A stretch of 16,548 nucleotides of DNA from CAZMCH01 sp964564735. GTDB lineage: Bacteria; Poribacteria; DTPJ01. The position numbers and the translations under genes are program-made. This document shows positions 1 to 7,742 of this stretch, in pieces. Positions within the stretch are counted from its first letter, which is position 1. Each line of letters starts with the position of its first letter. Under the pieces are notes generated by a model. It had not been told where the DNA came from and did no database searches. It saw nothing but the letters and a program-made list of their open reading frames with translations. The stretch spans positions 1 to 16,548 of the forward strand of contig CAZMCH010000091.1 of NCBI GenBank assembly GCA_964564735.1. The letters run 5' to 3'.

Positions 1-316
1 AGGGATTCATCCATACCTCATAAGTAAAGGCTGATGGAAGATCAAGACTGGCATCTTTTCCGCAATCAATAAAATCACTTGCACCATCAAATTTTAGAGC
101 TTCTTTGATCTTACCTGCAACCTCTTTGGGTTTTCCACTAATTGTGCCATGATTATTGCCAATTAGGTCTTTAACTTTTTCTCCGCTGATTGTATCCCGA
201 TCAAGCGGCCAAAAGCTAACTAAGCCTTCGGTGACGATCTTGCCTGCATGAACATCATTTGTATAAAGAGCTACTAAAATTACCACAAAAGCGAATACAA
301 AAAATTTGCGTAACAT
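1..316 (-). CDS. Secreted LamG/concanavalin A-like domain protein (C-terminus beyond window edge)
   Basis: The first 105 residues of an exported protein are readable; the rest lies off the left edge. Residues 1-24 form a signal peptide (MLRKF, hydrophobic FVFAFVVILVAL, then a VHA/GK cleavage site). Residues 30-105 match the start of a LamG/concanavalin A-like jelly-roll: GLVSFWPLD, then DLIGNNHGTISG, EALKFDGASDFIDCG and FTYEVWMNP. These are the usual 'WpLDe...D.sGnnhdGt...GkfgkAl.FdG..dyv' landmarks. In such proteins the fold binds carbohydrate or acts as a spacer in larger surface proteins. The ATG at 316 follows AAGGGGGT, a good ribosome site. The gene lies 61 nt downstream of the AICAR formyltransferase gene on the same strand and could be read through from it. 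Full length and additional domains are unknown. Confidence 0.85.
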   Translation of the reverse strand, partial: MLRKFFVFAFVVILVALYTNDVHAGKIVTEGLVSFWPLDRDTISGEKVKDLIGNNHGTISGKPKEVAGKIKEALKFDGASDFIDCGKDASLDLPSAFTYEVWMNP

Positions 317-377
317 TGATAACCCCCTTTGTCAAAAAATGACCATAAGCAATTAGCGACTTATTTACCATTAGTTA

Positions 378-1550
378 TTAATGATGGAATAATCTGAGTT
401 TTGAGAGAGCCATTACCATTCCATGTTCATTAGCAGATTGTGTTACTTCGTCATCACGAATTGAACTGCCAGCCTGAACGACATATTTGACTCCGCTCTG
501 AGCAGCCCTATCAAGACTATCTCTAAATGGGAACATTGCATCGGAACTTAATGAAACGCCTTTGAGTCCGCTTAACCACTCATGTTTTTCTTCTTTTGTA
601 AGTCTCTTGGGAACTTCCTCGAATGATTTCTCCCAAGCCCTTTGCTCTGCATCTGTAATATCATCAAGTAAATATTTGTCTATTGCATTGTTACGTTCTG
701 CTCTGCTTATGCCTTCTCGGAATTTTAGGCTTAGGACCCTTGGATGTTGTCTGAGGTACCAGATGTCTGATTTTGTTGCAGCAAGACGGACACAATGCAC
801 CCTTGATTGTTGACCTGCACCGATGCCAGTTACCTGTCCATCATAGGCAAAACATATAGAGTTTGACTGAGTATATTTCACTGCTATTGTTGCTACGATA
901 AGGTCTCTTTTTGCCCAATCGGGAATATCTTTTTTTTCGGTTACAATATTATCAAGTATGCTGAAATCAGGGACAACATCATTTCTGAGTTGCTCTAGTG
1001 TTATTCCAAAAATCTCTTTTGTTTCCATTTTTGGCGGTGTAAAATTCTCGTCTATCTCTAATACCAAATATTTTCCGCCTTTTTTTTGCCTGAGTATCTC
1101 AAGCGCATCATCATCATATCCAGGGGCGATAACACCGTCAGAAACCTCACGCCTCAGAATTCTAGCTGTTGATACATCAACTTTTTCGCTGAGTGCAGCA
1201 AAATCACCATAGGATGACATCATATCTGCACCTCTTGCTCTTGCATAAGCGACAGCCAAAGGCGAAAGATCATCTTTTTGGACAAAATATGAAGCCTTGA
1301 GAGCATCACTTAAAGGCACAGCTACTCCTGCACCAGCAGGGCTAACATGCTTGAATGATGCTGCTGATGGCAATCCTAGTGATTGCTTAAGTTCCTTTAC
1401 CAACTGCCAAGAATTAAGGGCATCCATCATATTAATATAGCCCGGACTGCCATTAACTACCCTGATGGGCAAATCCCTATCTTTTATATAAATTCTTGCA
1501 GGTTTTTGATGTGGATTACAGCCATAACGCAATTCCATTTCATTAATCAT
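378..1550 (-). CDS. purH: Stand-alone AICAR formyltransferase (phosphoribosylaminoimidazolecarboxamide formyltransferase)
   Basis: This 390-aa enzyme transfers the formyl group of 10-formyl-THF to AICAR, the penultimate step of purine synthesis, in the cytosol. It contains only the formyltransferase part of PurH; the N-terminal IMP cyclohydrolase (MGS-like) domain is absent. The catalytic Lys-His is in SFKHVSPAGAG, the conserved YTQSNSICFAYDGQVTGIGAG and QQSRVHCVRLA blocks follow, and the protein ends AMFPFRDSLDRA...LRLFHH. The RLFHH end and the overall wording resemble the transformylase half of the animal bifunctional enzyme. An in-frame ATG at 1595 would give 15 more residues, but it lies inside the -10 box of the promoter. 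The ATG at 1550 has AAGGAGG five bases upstream and is taken as the start. A separate IMP cyclohydrolase (purH N-domain or purO) must exist elsewhere if the pathway is complete. Confidence 0.93.
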   Translation of the reverse strand: MINEMELRYGCNPHQKPARIYIKDRDLPIRVVNGSPGYINMMDALNSWQLVKELKQSLGLPSAASFKHVSPAGAGVAVPLSDALKASYFVQKDDLSPLAVAYARARGADMMSSYGDFAALSEKVDVSTARILRREVSDGVIAPGYDDDALEILRQKKGGKYLVLEIDENFTPPKMETKEIFGITLEQLRNDVVPDFSILDNIVTEKKDIPDWAKRDLIVATIAVKYTQSNSICFAYDGQVTGIGAGQQSRVHCVRLAATKSDIWYLRQHPRVLSLKFREGISRAERNNAIDKYLLDDITDAEQRAWEKSFEEVPKRLTKEEKHEWLSGLKGVSLSSDAMFPFRDSLDRAAQSGVKYVVQAGSSIRDDEVTQSANEHGMVMALSKLRLFHH

Positions 1551-1594
1551 TTTTGCCTCCTTATTTCTTTCTGTTTTTCTTTGTTCTTTTGGCA

Positions 1595-1623
1595 ATTATA
1601 TGATAGAATTTTGGATAAGTCAA
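1595..1623 (-). promoter_or_regulatory. Sigma70-type promoter of the AICAR formyltransferase gene
   Basis: On the minus strand TTGACT (1623-1618) is separated by exactly 17 nt from TATAAT (1600-1595). Transcription would start near 1588, leaving a leader of about 38 nt before the RBS-supported ATG at 1550. This excludes the longer reading frame starting at 1595. Confidence 0.85.
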
Positions 1624-2003
1624 TAGCATGAACTGAAAGTTCGGACATTACCTAAAACTATTCTAATGAAAAGCAGATATATATCTTTTATAAACTACGC
1701 AAGAACCTTTCTGTTTAATTGTATCTTCTGCTTAATAAGTATAAAAAGTCATATCTGATCTTCTGTATTTTTTATATTTGGACAAAGTAATATTTCTGTG
1801 GTATAATTTTATTATTATAAATTGATATTTTTCACTTCTTTTCGTTTTACCAACCAATTGTATCTACAAATAAATTAATAATTTCATTGAATCTATTATT
1901 TGGGAATATTATTAAAATTAAGTTGTTATTATATTTATACTATTTTTTGTTAAAATTACCAAATTTGCTTTAATGCTTATAATATATTAGGGAGGATAGT
2001 GAT
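1596..2003. other. Divergent intergenic region between purH and the response-regulator cluster
   Basis: About 400 bases, very AT-rich, without a supported ORF or RNA gene. It holds the purH promoter at its left end and the promoter of the plus-strand cluster in its middle. A second -10-like TATAAT at 1978-1983 has no convincing -35. The 190 nt between the 1778 promoter and the first ATG show no strong hairpin by eye. Confidence 0.6.
1778..1807 (+). promoter_or_regulatory. Candidate promoter for the regulator/ACT/kinase/GNAT cluster
   Basis: TTGGAC (1778-1783), an 18-nt spacer and TATAAT (1802-1807). Transcription from about 1814 would give an unusually long leader of roughly 190 nt before the ATG at 2004. 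A nearer TATAAT at 1978-1983 could provide a shorter transcript, but its -35 is poor. Confidence 0.55.
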
Positions 2004-2393
2004 ATGGCAAAAATTTTAATTGTAGATGATGATCCTGATTTTGTAGAAGTTACCAGAATTGTTCTTGAGTCAAATGGCTATGATGTTCTTAGCGCATCCG
2101 ATGGAGATGAGGCTATTGAAAAAATGAAGAAAGAAACTCCTGATCTTGTGTTATTAGATATAATGATGGCACATCCTCTTGATGGTGTAGAAGTAAGCAA
2201 AAAGATGCTTGAAGATGACAATCTGAGAAAAGTTCCTATAATAGTTGTTTCATCAATTACTGATAGCCCACATCTTGCAAAATTTCCAAGTGATGAATAT
2301 CTACCATTAGATGATTGGATAAGCAAACCAGCAGAACCCAAAGTCTTGTTGGATAAGGTGAGTAAATATCTTAAGCGTTTCAATAAACAATAA
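2004..2393 (+). CDS. Receiver-only response regulator
   Basis: This 129-aa protein is a CheY-like receiver with no output domain. The acidic pocket is D8-D9-D10 (ILIVDDDPD), the phosphoacceptor is D52 in DLVLLDIMM, the switch hydroxyl is S83 or S84 (IIVVSS), and the invariant lysine is K108 in WISKP. The segment between beta-4 and beta-5 is somewhat extended (SPHLAKFPSDEYLPLDDW). Translation starts at an ATG preceded by GGGAGG. It is the first gene of a cluster with a tandem ACT protein and a sensor kinase, so the kinase starting at 2943 is its likely partner. Lacking a DNA-binding domain, it must act by protein contact or as a phosphorelay intermediate. Confidence 0.93.
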   Translation: MAKILIVDDDPDFVEVTRIVLESNGYDVLSASDGDEAIEKMKKETPDLVLLDIMMAHPLDGVEVSKKMLEDDNLRKVPIIVVSSITDSPHLAKFPSDEYLPLDDWISKPAEPKVLLDKVSKYLKRFNKQ

Positions 2394-2413
2394 TAGCCAT
2401 AATTGGCAATCTC

Positions 2414-2959
2414 ATGATCATGGAAAAAATCAAAGCTGGCGGAATAATACAAAACCTTAATTTAGCAAAAATAGGGATTATGGGTGTCCCAGATCGCTTT
2501 GGTATTGCAAGCATTATTCTTGGTGCAATATATAATAAAAGAATAAATGTTCAATATATTGTTACAACCACTGATACTGACAATAAATCCAGTATTATAT
2601 TGTGTGTAAATAATGAAGACCTTAATGTAACAATGGAAGCGATTGAGACCATAAAATCCCAAATCAACGCAGAAAATGTCATTTTTCAGTCAAATGTGGC
2701 GATGGTATCTGTTTTTGGTCCTCATTTCCGTGATCATCCAGGCATTGCCATGATTGCTTTTTCCTGTTTGGCATCTGCTGGCATAAATATCATATCTATA
2801 AGCACATCAATTTCAACTATTTCTTGCCTTATTGAAGGAGATGATGTTAACAAGGCTGTGGAAGCTCTCAAAATCGCATATAATGTGCCATCTAGTAGTG
2901 TTTTTATTGCAACAGATGGTCTCTCTTTAAAGGCGAAGGGAGATGGTAAGGGTGAATAG
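2414..2959 (+). CDS. Stand-alone tandem ACT-domain protein (aspartokinase regulatory-domain-like)
   Basis: This 181-aa protein has no catalytic domain but resembles the C-terminal regulatory half of aspartate kinase. ACT1 (about 17-85) contains IGIMGVPDRFGIASIILGAI, and ACT2 (about 94-160) contains VSVFGPHFRDHPGIAMIAF followed by AGINIISISTSISTISCLI. In LysC such a pair binds lysine and/or threonine. Here the usual STSEIKIS reads STSISTIS, so the conserved Glu is replaced and the ligand may differ. The gene lies 20 nt after the receiver gene, and its 3' end overlaps the kinase start by 17 nt, implying translational coupling. No strong Shine-Dalgarno precedes the ATG at 2414; the ATG at 2420 is an alternative. 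A role as soluble metabolite sensor for the two-component pair is inferred only from position. Confidence 0.85.
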   Translation: MIMEKIKAGGIIQNLNLAKIGIMGVPDRFGIASIILGAIYNKRINVQYIVTTTDTDNKSSIILCVNNEDLNVTMEAIETIKSQINAENVIFQSNVAMVSVFGPHFRDHPGIAMIAFSCLASAGINIISISTSISTISCLIEGDDVNKAVEALKIAYNVPSSSVFIATDGLSLKAKGDGKGE

Positions 2960-4409
2960 ATTATTCCATCTCATATTAGAAAATGATTTAAATGAATGGA
3001 TGAAAAGATTGATATTGGTGCGATGGATTATGGTTATAAGCACCCTATCTATTGTCATCATTGTCAAATCTATAGCCTTAGGCAATCTCCCTTTTCTTAC
3101 TTTACTTTCCATTATATCAGCAATAATTCTATTCAATATTATCATTACCATTTATATCGACACTCAATCAAATAAATTAAATTCAAGTAAATACAGCTTT
3201 ATCATACATTTTCAGCTATTCTTCGATTTGGCTATTCTTACCCTATTTCTTCATTTTCTTGGGGGGCTTGAAACCCATTTTTTCTTTTTTTATCTGATTT
3301 ATATAGTAATTGCCTGCTTTTTATTCGATAAGATTACAAGTATTTTGTATGTTTTCTTTGCTAACGCTATGTATTCAGGGCTTTTGATACTCGAATGGCA
3401 AGGAATTATAGCTCATTATAATCTCTCAAATTTTCATTCTGTAGTAAGATTTCAGCAACCTGTTCATATCTTCTCAACAATCTTTACATTGATGACTGCC
3501 TCAATACTCACTGCATATATTATTTTAACCATGTTACATAGGTTAAGAGAAAGAGAACAGGAACTACTAGAAATGAACCATGCCTGTGAATTAAAGACTC
3601 GTGAACTCATGGAAGCCAATATGGCTTGTGAACTGAAATCAAGAGAGTTGGCAGAAGCCAATCTTTCATGCGAACTAAAATCAAAAGAATTGGCGGAACT
3701 CAACTTCAAATTGAAAAAACTTGATGAAGCAAGAACGCAATTTATTTGGGCAGTCACACATGAGTTACGCGCCCCGTCTGCTGCAATACAAAGCTATCTC
3801 AGACTCATACAAGAGGGATATATACCACCTGAAAAACTAAATGATGTTATAAAGAAAACAGAACGACAGGCAATAAGACAAATGGAGCTAATAGGAGACT
3901 TACTTCATTTAGCACGCCTTGAAGAACCTGATGCCATATCAAAAGCAGAATCTGTTAATGTTATACAAATACTTGAAGAAGTTGCGGAACCAATGCGTAT
4001 GCTTGCACAAGAGAAAGGACTTACTTTATATTTTCAAATTGATTATGAGAGTCCTCCTGCAAAAGCAACTCCTGAACATGTAAAAATGCTTTTAACAAAC
4101 CTAATCAGTAACGCTATTAAATACACTGATGAAGGTGGAAGTATCTGGGTTTCTCTTGCCCATGATCATGATAATATAGTAGGAACTGTTCAGGATACAG
4201 GCATTGGAATAGACAAAGAGTGTCTGCCAAACATATTCGATCAGTTTTATCGCGCAAAAAATGCCAAAAGTATGAATAGACAAGGGACAGGATTAGGCTT
4301 ATCTATCGTAAAACGTATAGTTGAGACCTATGGTGGAACAATACATGCCGAATCAGAACCAAATAAAGGCTCAAAATTCACATTTACACTCCCCAAAGCC
4401 ATACAATAG
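2943..4409 (+). CDS. Membrane sensor histidine kinase with six TM helices and a Cys-repeat signalling helix
   Basis: Residues 1-200 carry about six membrane segments (roughly 23-42, 48-72, 87-106, 112-128, 131-151, 176-198) with short loops, so sensing is probably within the membrane. Residues 107-113 read GGLETHF, at a place resembling the GGxxNPF quinone-binding heptapeptide of RegB/PrrB kinases, but with NP replaced. A coiled coil (201-264) contains three 14-residue repeats with Cys at 215, 229 and 243. The HisKA domain follows with H273 in AVTHELRAP. The ATPase domain has NLISNAIKYT (N box), DTGIGI (G1, near D418), IFDQFYRA (F box) and GTGLGLSIV (G2). All catalytic motifs are intact. The start could be ATG 2943 or GTG 2952; GGGAG at 2938-2942 is better spaced for the latter. 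The likely partner is the receiver at 2004. Confidence 0.93.
   Translation: MVRVNRLFHLILENDLNEWMKRLILVRWIMVISTLSIVIIVKSIALGNLPFLTLLSIISAIILFNIIITIYIDTQSNKLNSSKYSFIIHFQLFFDLAILTLFLHFLGGLETHFFFFYLIYIVIACFLFDKITSILYVFFANAMYSGLLILEWQGIIAHYNLSNFHSVVRFQQPVHIFSTIFTLMTASILTAYIILTMLHRLREREQELLEMNHACELKTRELMEANMACELKSRELAEANLSCELKSKELAELNFKLKKLDEARTQFIWAVTHELRAPSAAIQSYLRLIQEGYIPPEKLNDVIKKTERQAIRQMELIGDLLHLARLEEPDAISKAESVNVIQILEEVAEPMRMLAQEKGLTLYFQIDYESPPAKATPEHVKMLLTNLISNAIKYTDEGGSIWVSLAHDHDNIVGTVQDTGIGIDKECLPNIFDQFYRAKNAKSMNRQGTGLGLSIVKRIVETYGGTIHAESEPNKGSKFTFTLPKAIQ
3573..3698 (+). repeat. Three 42-bp in-frame repeats encoding 14-residue coiled-coil units
   Basis: Copies at 3573-3614, 3615-3656 and 3657-3698 encode units of the form xNxxCELKxxELxE. 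Copies 2 and 3 both start GCCAAT and share most codons. They form part of the kinase signalling helix; 14 residues equal two heptads, so unit gain or loss would keep the coiled-coil register. Confidence 0.85.
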
Positions 4410-4418
4410 AATAAAATC

Positions 4419-5189
4419 ATGCAAAATATAAAATTACTAAATTATAATGATTGCATAACCCTTGCCAAAACTATTGGCGATACTCCAGAGACAACAATAC
4501 AATATCATCTTCTTATGCGTGGATTATGCTGGGCTTATATTGTTGGTGAACCATCAAAATATAATGGAGTAGTGATTCAAAGCAAACTCTGTCCTGCTGA
4601 ACCTATAGCATTTGGTACAAATGCAGGTATAATCTGGCAAATCCTCAAAGATATTAAAGATTGGGAATGTATCGAGGTATCTGACAAATGCGCAAGGGAA
4701 CTCGGATATATAATCACATCAGAAACGGGCAAGAAAGTCAGATACTATGAAGACATTTATCACATATTGCAAAAACCTGTAAATACGTTCAAAAATGAAT
4801 TTGTGCGACAGATAACCATACATGATCTTGATTTATTTGAATCTGCTCAGGAGGATTTTAGGCAAAGCTGTTTCCCATCTCTGAAAAGCCTATTAACTGA
4901 AGGTTTCGTTGCATGTGCTATTATAGAAGGCGAAATTGTCGGCATAGCGCAGACATCTGCTCGAAGTGAGAAGTATTCAGACATTGGTGTCTTTGTTGCA
5001 GAAGGTTATCGCAATCAAGGTTTTGCGTCTGCTTCTGCCTCTACTATCGCAAATCTAGTTCAGAAAGAAGGACAGATACCTGTCTGGAGTGCAGGCGAAG
5101 GGGATCTAGCTTCTATTAGAGTCGCTCAAAAGCTAGGATTTGAGGAGGTATCACGCATGATATACGTGATACCTGAAAAAACTCATTAA
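4419..5189 (+). CDS. GNAT-family N-acetyltransferase
   Basis: The C-terminal half (about 125-250 of 256 aa) is a GNAT fold. IIEGEIVGIAQTS forms the beta hairpin, SDIGVFVAEGYRNQGFASA contains the acetyl-CoA pyrophosphate loop (RNQGFA, 198-203), and SIRVAQKLGFEEVSR is the usual C-terminal helix-strand. The first 120 residues form a separate region with features such as MRGLCWAYIVGE. The overall layout is like the two-part, FR47-like GNAT proteins. The substrate cannot be read from the sequence. The gene starts 9 nt after the kinase stop with no clear Shine-Dalgarno, suggesting coupled translation as last gene of the cluster. Its stop codon directly abuts that of the convergent glycosidase gene. 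Confidence 0.85.
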   Translation: MQNIKLLNYNDCITLAKTIGDTPETTIQYHLLMRGLCWAYIVGEPSKYNGVVIQSKLCPAEPIAFGTNAGIIWQILKDIKDWECIEVSDKCARELGYIITSETGKKVRYYEDIYHILQKPVNTFKNEFVRQITIHDLDLFESAQEDFRQSCFPSLKSLLTEGFVACAIIEGEIVGIAQTSARSEKYSDIGVFVAEGYRNQGFASASASTIANLVQKEGQIPVWSAGEGDLASIRVAQKLGFEEVSRMIYVIPEKTH

Positions 5190-7742
5190 TTACGCCATCA
5201 AGATAATCAATGTTTCACCTTCATTGATACAGACTGGTTCATCAAATTTCAAGACTAGACTATCACAACAGCAATCACAGCACGAACAGCTTTCCACAGT
5301 CACAGGAACAGCAGTTCCAGCGATACTGACATTTACGCTATCTGCCATAAATGGCAATGTGATTTCTTTTAACTCTAATTTGCCCATTCTAACTTCAATT
5401 TCTGCTGATTGTGAGCATCCAGCGACCTTCTGGCGATACATGCCCCATCCTGAATTAACAGAAAAGAAGCAAGCGAAATCATCTTCATTAACCATAGGAT
5501 CAAAACTGATGCTTTTCTCTGGCGCTGAATAATGGAATCCCGAAAGCGCAAGCAGGACGGAATAACTCGCCATTGAACGTGAATAATAATTACCACATTC
5601 AAACTCGTTCCATGGGTTTCGTCTTTCGCCATTATGCCTATCTCTAACGCCTTTGACGATTGATAATCCCTCTGCAATCAAGCCTTCATATATCATGTGT
5701 GATGCAACTTGATATTCAATTCCGCACCATACCTCATCTGAATATGGGAACGGGAATTCAGGGCGTCCACCTTTGGGCCATGTGCATAGTAGCAATCCCG
5801 CTTCGTCATTAAGGGCATATATACGTTGTGGATTTGGATGTTCTGATAAATCAGACTTCCAGTTATATTTGAATATAGAAGCCATCGTCTTTCTTACTTT
5901 CTCAGGATCAAACAGATCACCAAGATCAAGCATTCTTGCATACCATTGACCGATCATCTGATCAGAAAGACAACCATCGCCGTATTGATATTTTAGTTCT
6001 TCAATCGTTCCTTGCGCTGGTCTGACATCCTGACGATACCATTCGCCATTGAATAGATTTTCGTCCATCCATTTGCGACCACTCTCGTATATTTGATGGT
6101 ATTCATCAGCTTTTTCGTTTTCACCGAGATAGCGCGCCATCTTTTCACCCGCTAATAACGCCCCAAGATAAAAACTGCCCATCATTGTATTGGGACCATG
6201 AAATTCTATGTCATAAGTGTTATGCTGAACGCCTTCCATTACACCATCTTTATTTGGGTCCCATTTTTTCCATGAATATTCAAGAGCCATTTTAACCTTT
6301 TCCCAGATGCTCTTGAGCCATTCGTCATCACCACTAACAAGCCACTCACGATAAACTTTCATTATTCCGCCCAACTGACCATCACCTGCCGCATGAAAGC
6401 TTGAATTAGCTAAAACGCCAAGAGGTAATGGCATACGGAATGTCATGTGTCCTTCTTCATTTATATTAAATGAGTAATCGGCAACTCGGATTGACCTTTC
6501 AAGCAATGGGAAAAGATACGGCATCGCTTGTGCATAGTTCCAAACATGCGTGCATGTTCCCTCACAGCATCCCGATCCGGGGCTACATCCTTCCCAACCA
6601 TAAAACGTGCCATCCTCAAGCCTAACCGTTGTAGTCGTTTTTAATATTGATATTTGTGATGAAACAGCATCAAGCACACATTCAGGTAATGTTGATCCAA
6701 ATAGCGAATCTTTGAATAACCTTGTTTCAGCATCAAGTCTTTCTAGGTTTTCACCGACATATTCTGCAACATCAAACGCATCATTGAATACTGTTGCATA
6801 ATAATTTTTCCAAGTTGCCTTTTCACCCCAATATTTTTCAAAATTAGGCATGTGCCATGTAATCATTACCGGGAGTGTGATACTTTCTTCTGGTTCTAGT
6901 GTAACTTTGAGACCAATTGAGCCAACATCAGTAGCATTTTCACCAGCCTCAACGGTCTCACGATTCTCCTTTAATTCACCGTCATGTGAAGCCTGATCCC
7001 AGAATCTATGCAATGTGTCAAACCAACCGCTTCTCATCCAGCATGTTTGAATATTTAAGTCTTCCCAAGGTGTAGTAAGTGTCATTGAGCCATAGCGAGG
7101 GGAATCAGCTTCATGTTTCTTTGTTGTCATCATCAGACCGGCGACATTTTCTCCTTCTTTGTATTCAATAACGCCCTTGCCAACTTCGGGGAAACCGACT
7201 TTATTCTCAAGGTTTGCGAATAGTGTTGCATTTACAACATCTTCAGTTGGATTATAGAGATTAAAAAGGAAAATTGCGACAGGAATACTTGAATCTTTAT
7301 CGTTCAAGGGAATAAACGGATTAAAAGCCTCCATAGAAACGTCAAGAGGCATTTTTGGATCATTAAAATCAAGATGAGCATACGGAAATTCACCGATAAA
7401 CTCACATTTACGAAAATGAGGCAATCCTGAACCATCAAGGCGGGTTACACCTGATCCGCCTGCTGTATATGTTCCACCAACAGGACCTTGAAGAACTCTC
7501 GTGACAGGTTCATTATCGCCCTGTTTTGCATATAGCGTAAAGAATGTATAATTGAAGAATAGCCCTTTATTTGGCTTATTGAATATCTCAAATTCCTTCA
7601 ATTGTCCCCATCCACCGAGATTAACCATTCCCGTTCCAATTCCACCTAGCGGGAAATATATCTCGTCAAGCTGTCGTCCTTTATAGACTTTCGGTTTGCC
7701 AACATTAAATAATTCGTTCTGCATGTAAGGTATTTTTGCCAT
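5190..7742 (-). CDS. GH116-type glycoside hydrolase (GBA2-like beta-glucosidase/glucosylceramidase family)
   Basis: This 850-aa protein has the two-part GH116 architecture. An N-terminal beta domain carries FPLGGIGTGMVNLGGWGQLK and EFEIFNKPNKG. An (alpha/alpha)6 domain follows, with EGTCTHVWNYAQAMPYLFPL, AAGDGQLGGIMKVYREW, DGVMEGVQHNTYDIEFHGPN, GCLSDQMIGQWYA and SDEVWCGIEYQVASHMIYEG. D594 in SDQMIGQWY matches the acid/base Asp of human GBA2 (SDQxxGQW, recalled). The nucleophile could not be placed with confidence: E503 (VMEG) and E394 (CCEGTC) are candidates, and no Glu sits where the GBA2-type EPW motif would align. A small C-terminal beta region holds six Cys within residues 819-826. There is no signal peptide, so a cytoplasmic glycosidase is likely. 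The ATG at 7742 is the first possible start after an in-frame stop but has no close Shine-Dalgarno; AAAGGAG lies about 40 nt upstream. The substrate (beta-glucoside, xyloside or glucosylceramide) is unknown. Confidence 0.88.
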   Translation of the reverse strand: MAKIPYMQNELFNVGKPKVYKGRQLDEIYFPLGGIGTGMVNLGGWGQLKEFEIFNKPNKGLFFNYTFFTLYAKQGDNEPVTRVLQGPVGGTYTAGGSGVTRLDGSGLPHFRKCEFIGEFPYAHLDFNDPKMPLDVSMEAFNPFIPLNDKDSSIPVAIFLFNLYNPTEDVVNATLFANLENKVGFPEVGKGVIEYKEGENVAGLMMTTKKHEADSPRYGSMTLTTPWEDLNIQTCWMRSGWFDTLHRFWDQASHDGELKENRETVEAGENATDVGSIGLKVTLEPEESITLPVMITWHMPNFEKYWGEKATWKNYYATVFNDAFDVAEYVGENLERLDAETRLFKDSLFGSTLPECVLDAVSSQISILKTTTTVRLEDGTFYGWEGCSPGSGCCEGTCTHVWNYAQAMPYLFPLLERSIRVADYSFNINEEGHMTFRMPLPLGVLANSSFHAAGDGQLGGIMKVYREWLVSGDDEWLKSIWEKVKMALEYSWKKWDPNKDGVMEGVQHNTYDIEFHGPNTMMGSFYLGALLAGEKMARYLGENEKADEYHQIYESGRKWMDENLFNGEWYRQDVRPAQGTIEELKYQYGDGCLSDQMIGQWYARMLDLGDLFDPEKVRKTMASIFKYNWKSDLSEHPNPQRIYALNDEAGLLLCTWPKGGRPEFPFPYSDEVWCGIEYQVASHMIYEGLIAEGLSIVKGVRDRHNGERRNPWNEFECGNYYSRSMASYSVLLALSGFHYSAPEKSISFDPMVNEDDFACFFSVNSGWGMYRQKVAGCSQSAEIEVRMGKLELKEITLPFMADSVNVSIAGTAVPVTVESCSCCDCCCDSLVLKFDEPVCINEGETLIILMA

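Noticed and set aside
1551..1595. Longer N-terminus (15 residues) of the AICAR formyltransferase
   Set aside because: The upstream ATG lies inside the promoter -10 box and lacks a ribosome site; the ATG at 1550 has AAGGAGG at good spacing.
5224..5532. Open frames on the plus strand within the glycosidase and similar antisense frames in other genes
   Set aside because: They lie opposite well-supported conserved proteins and lack ribosome sites or recognisable domains.
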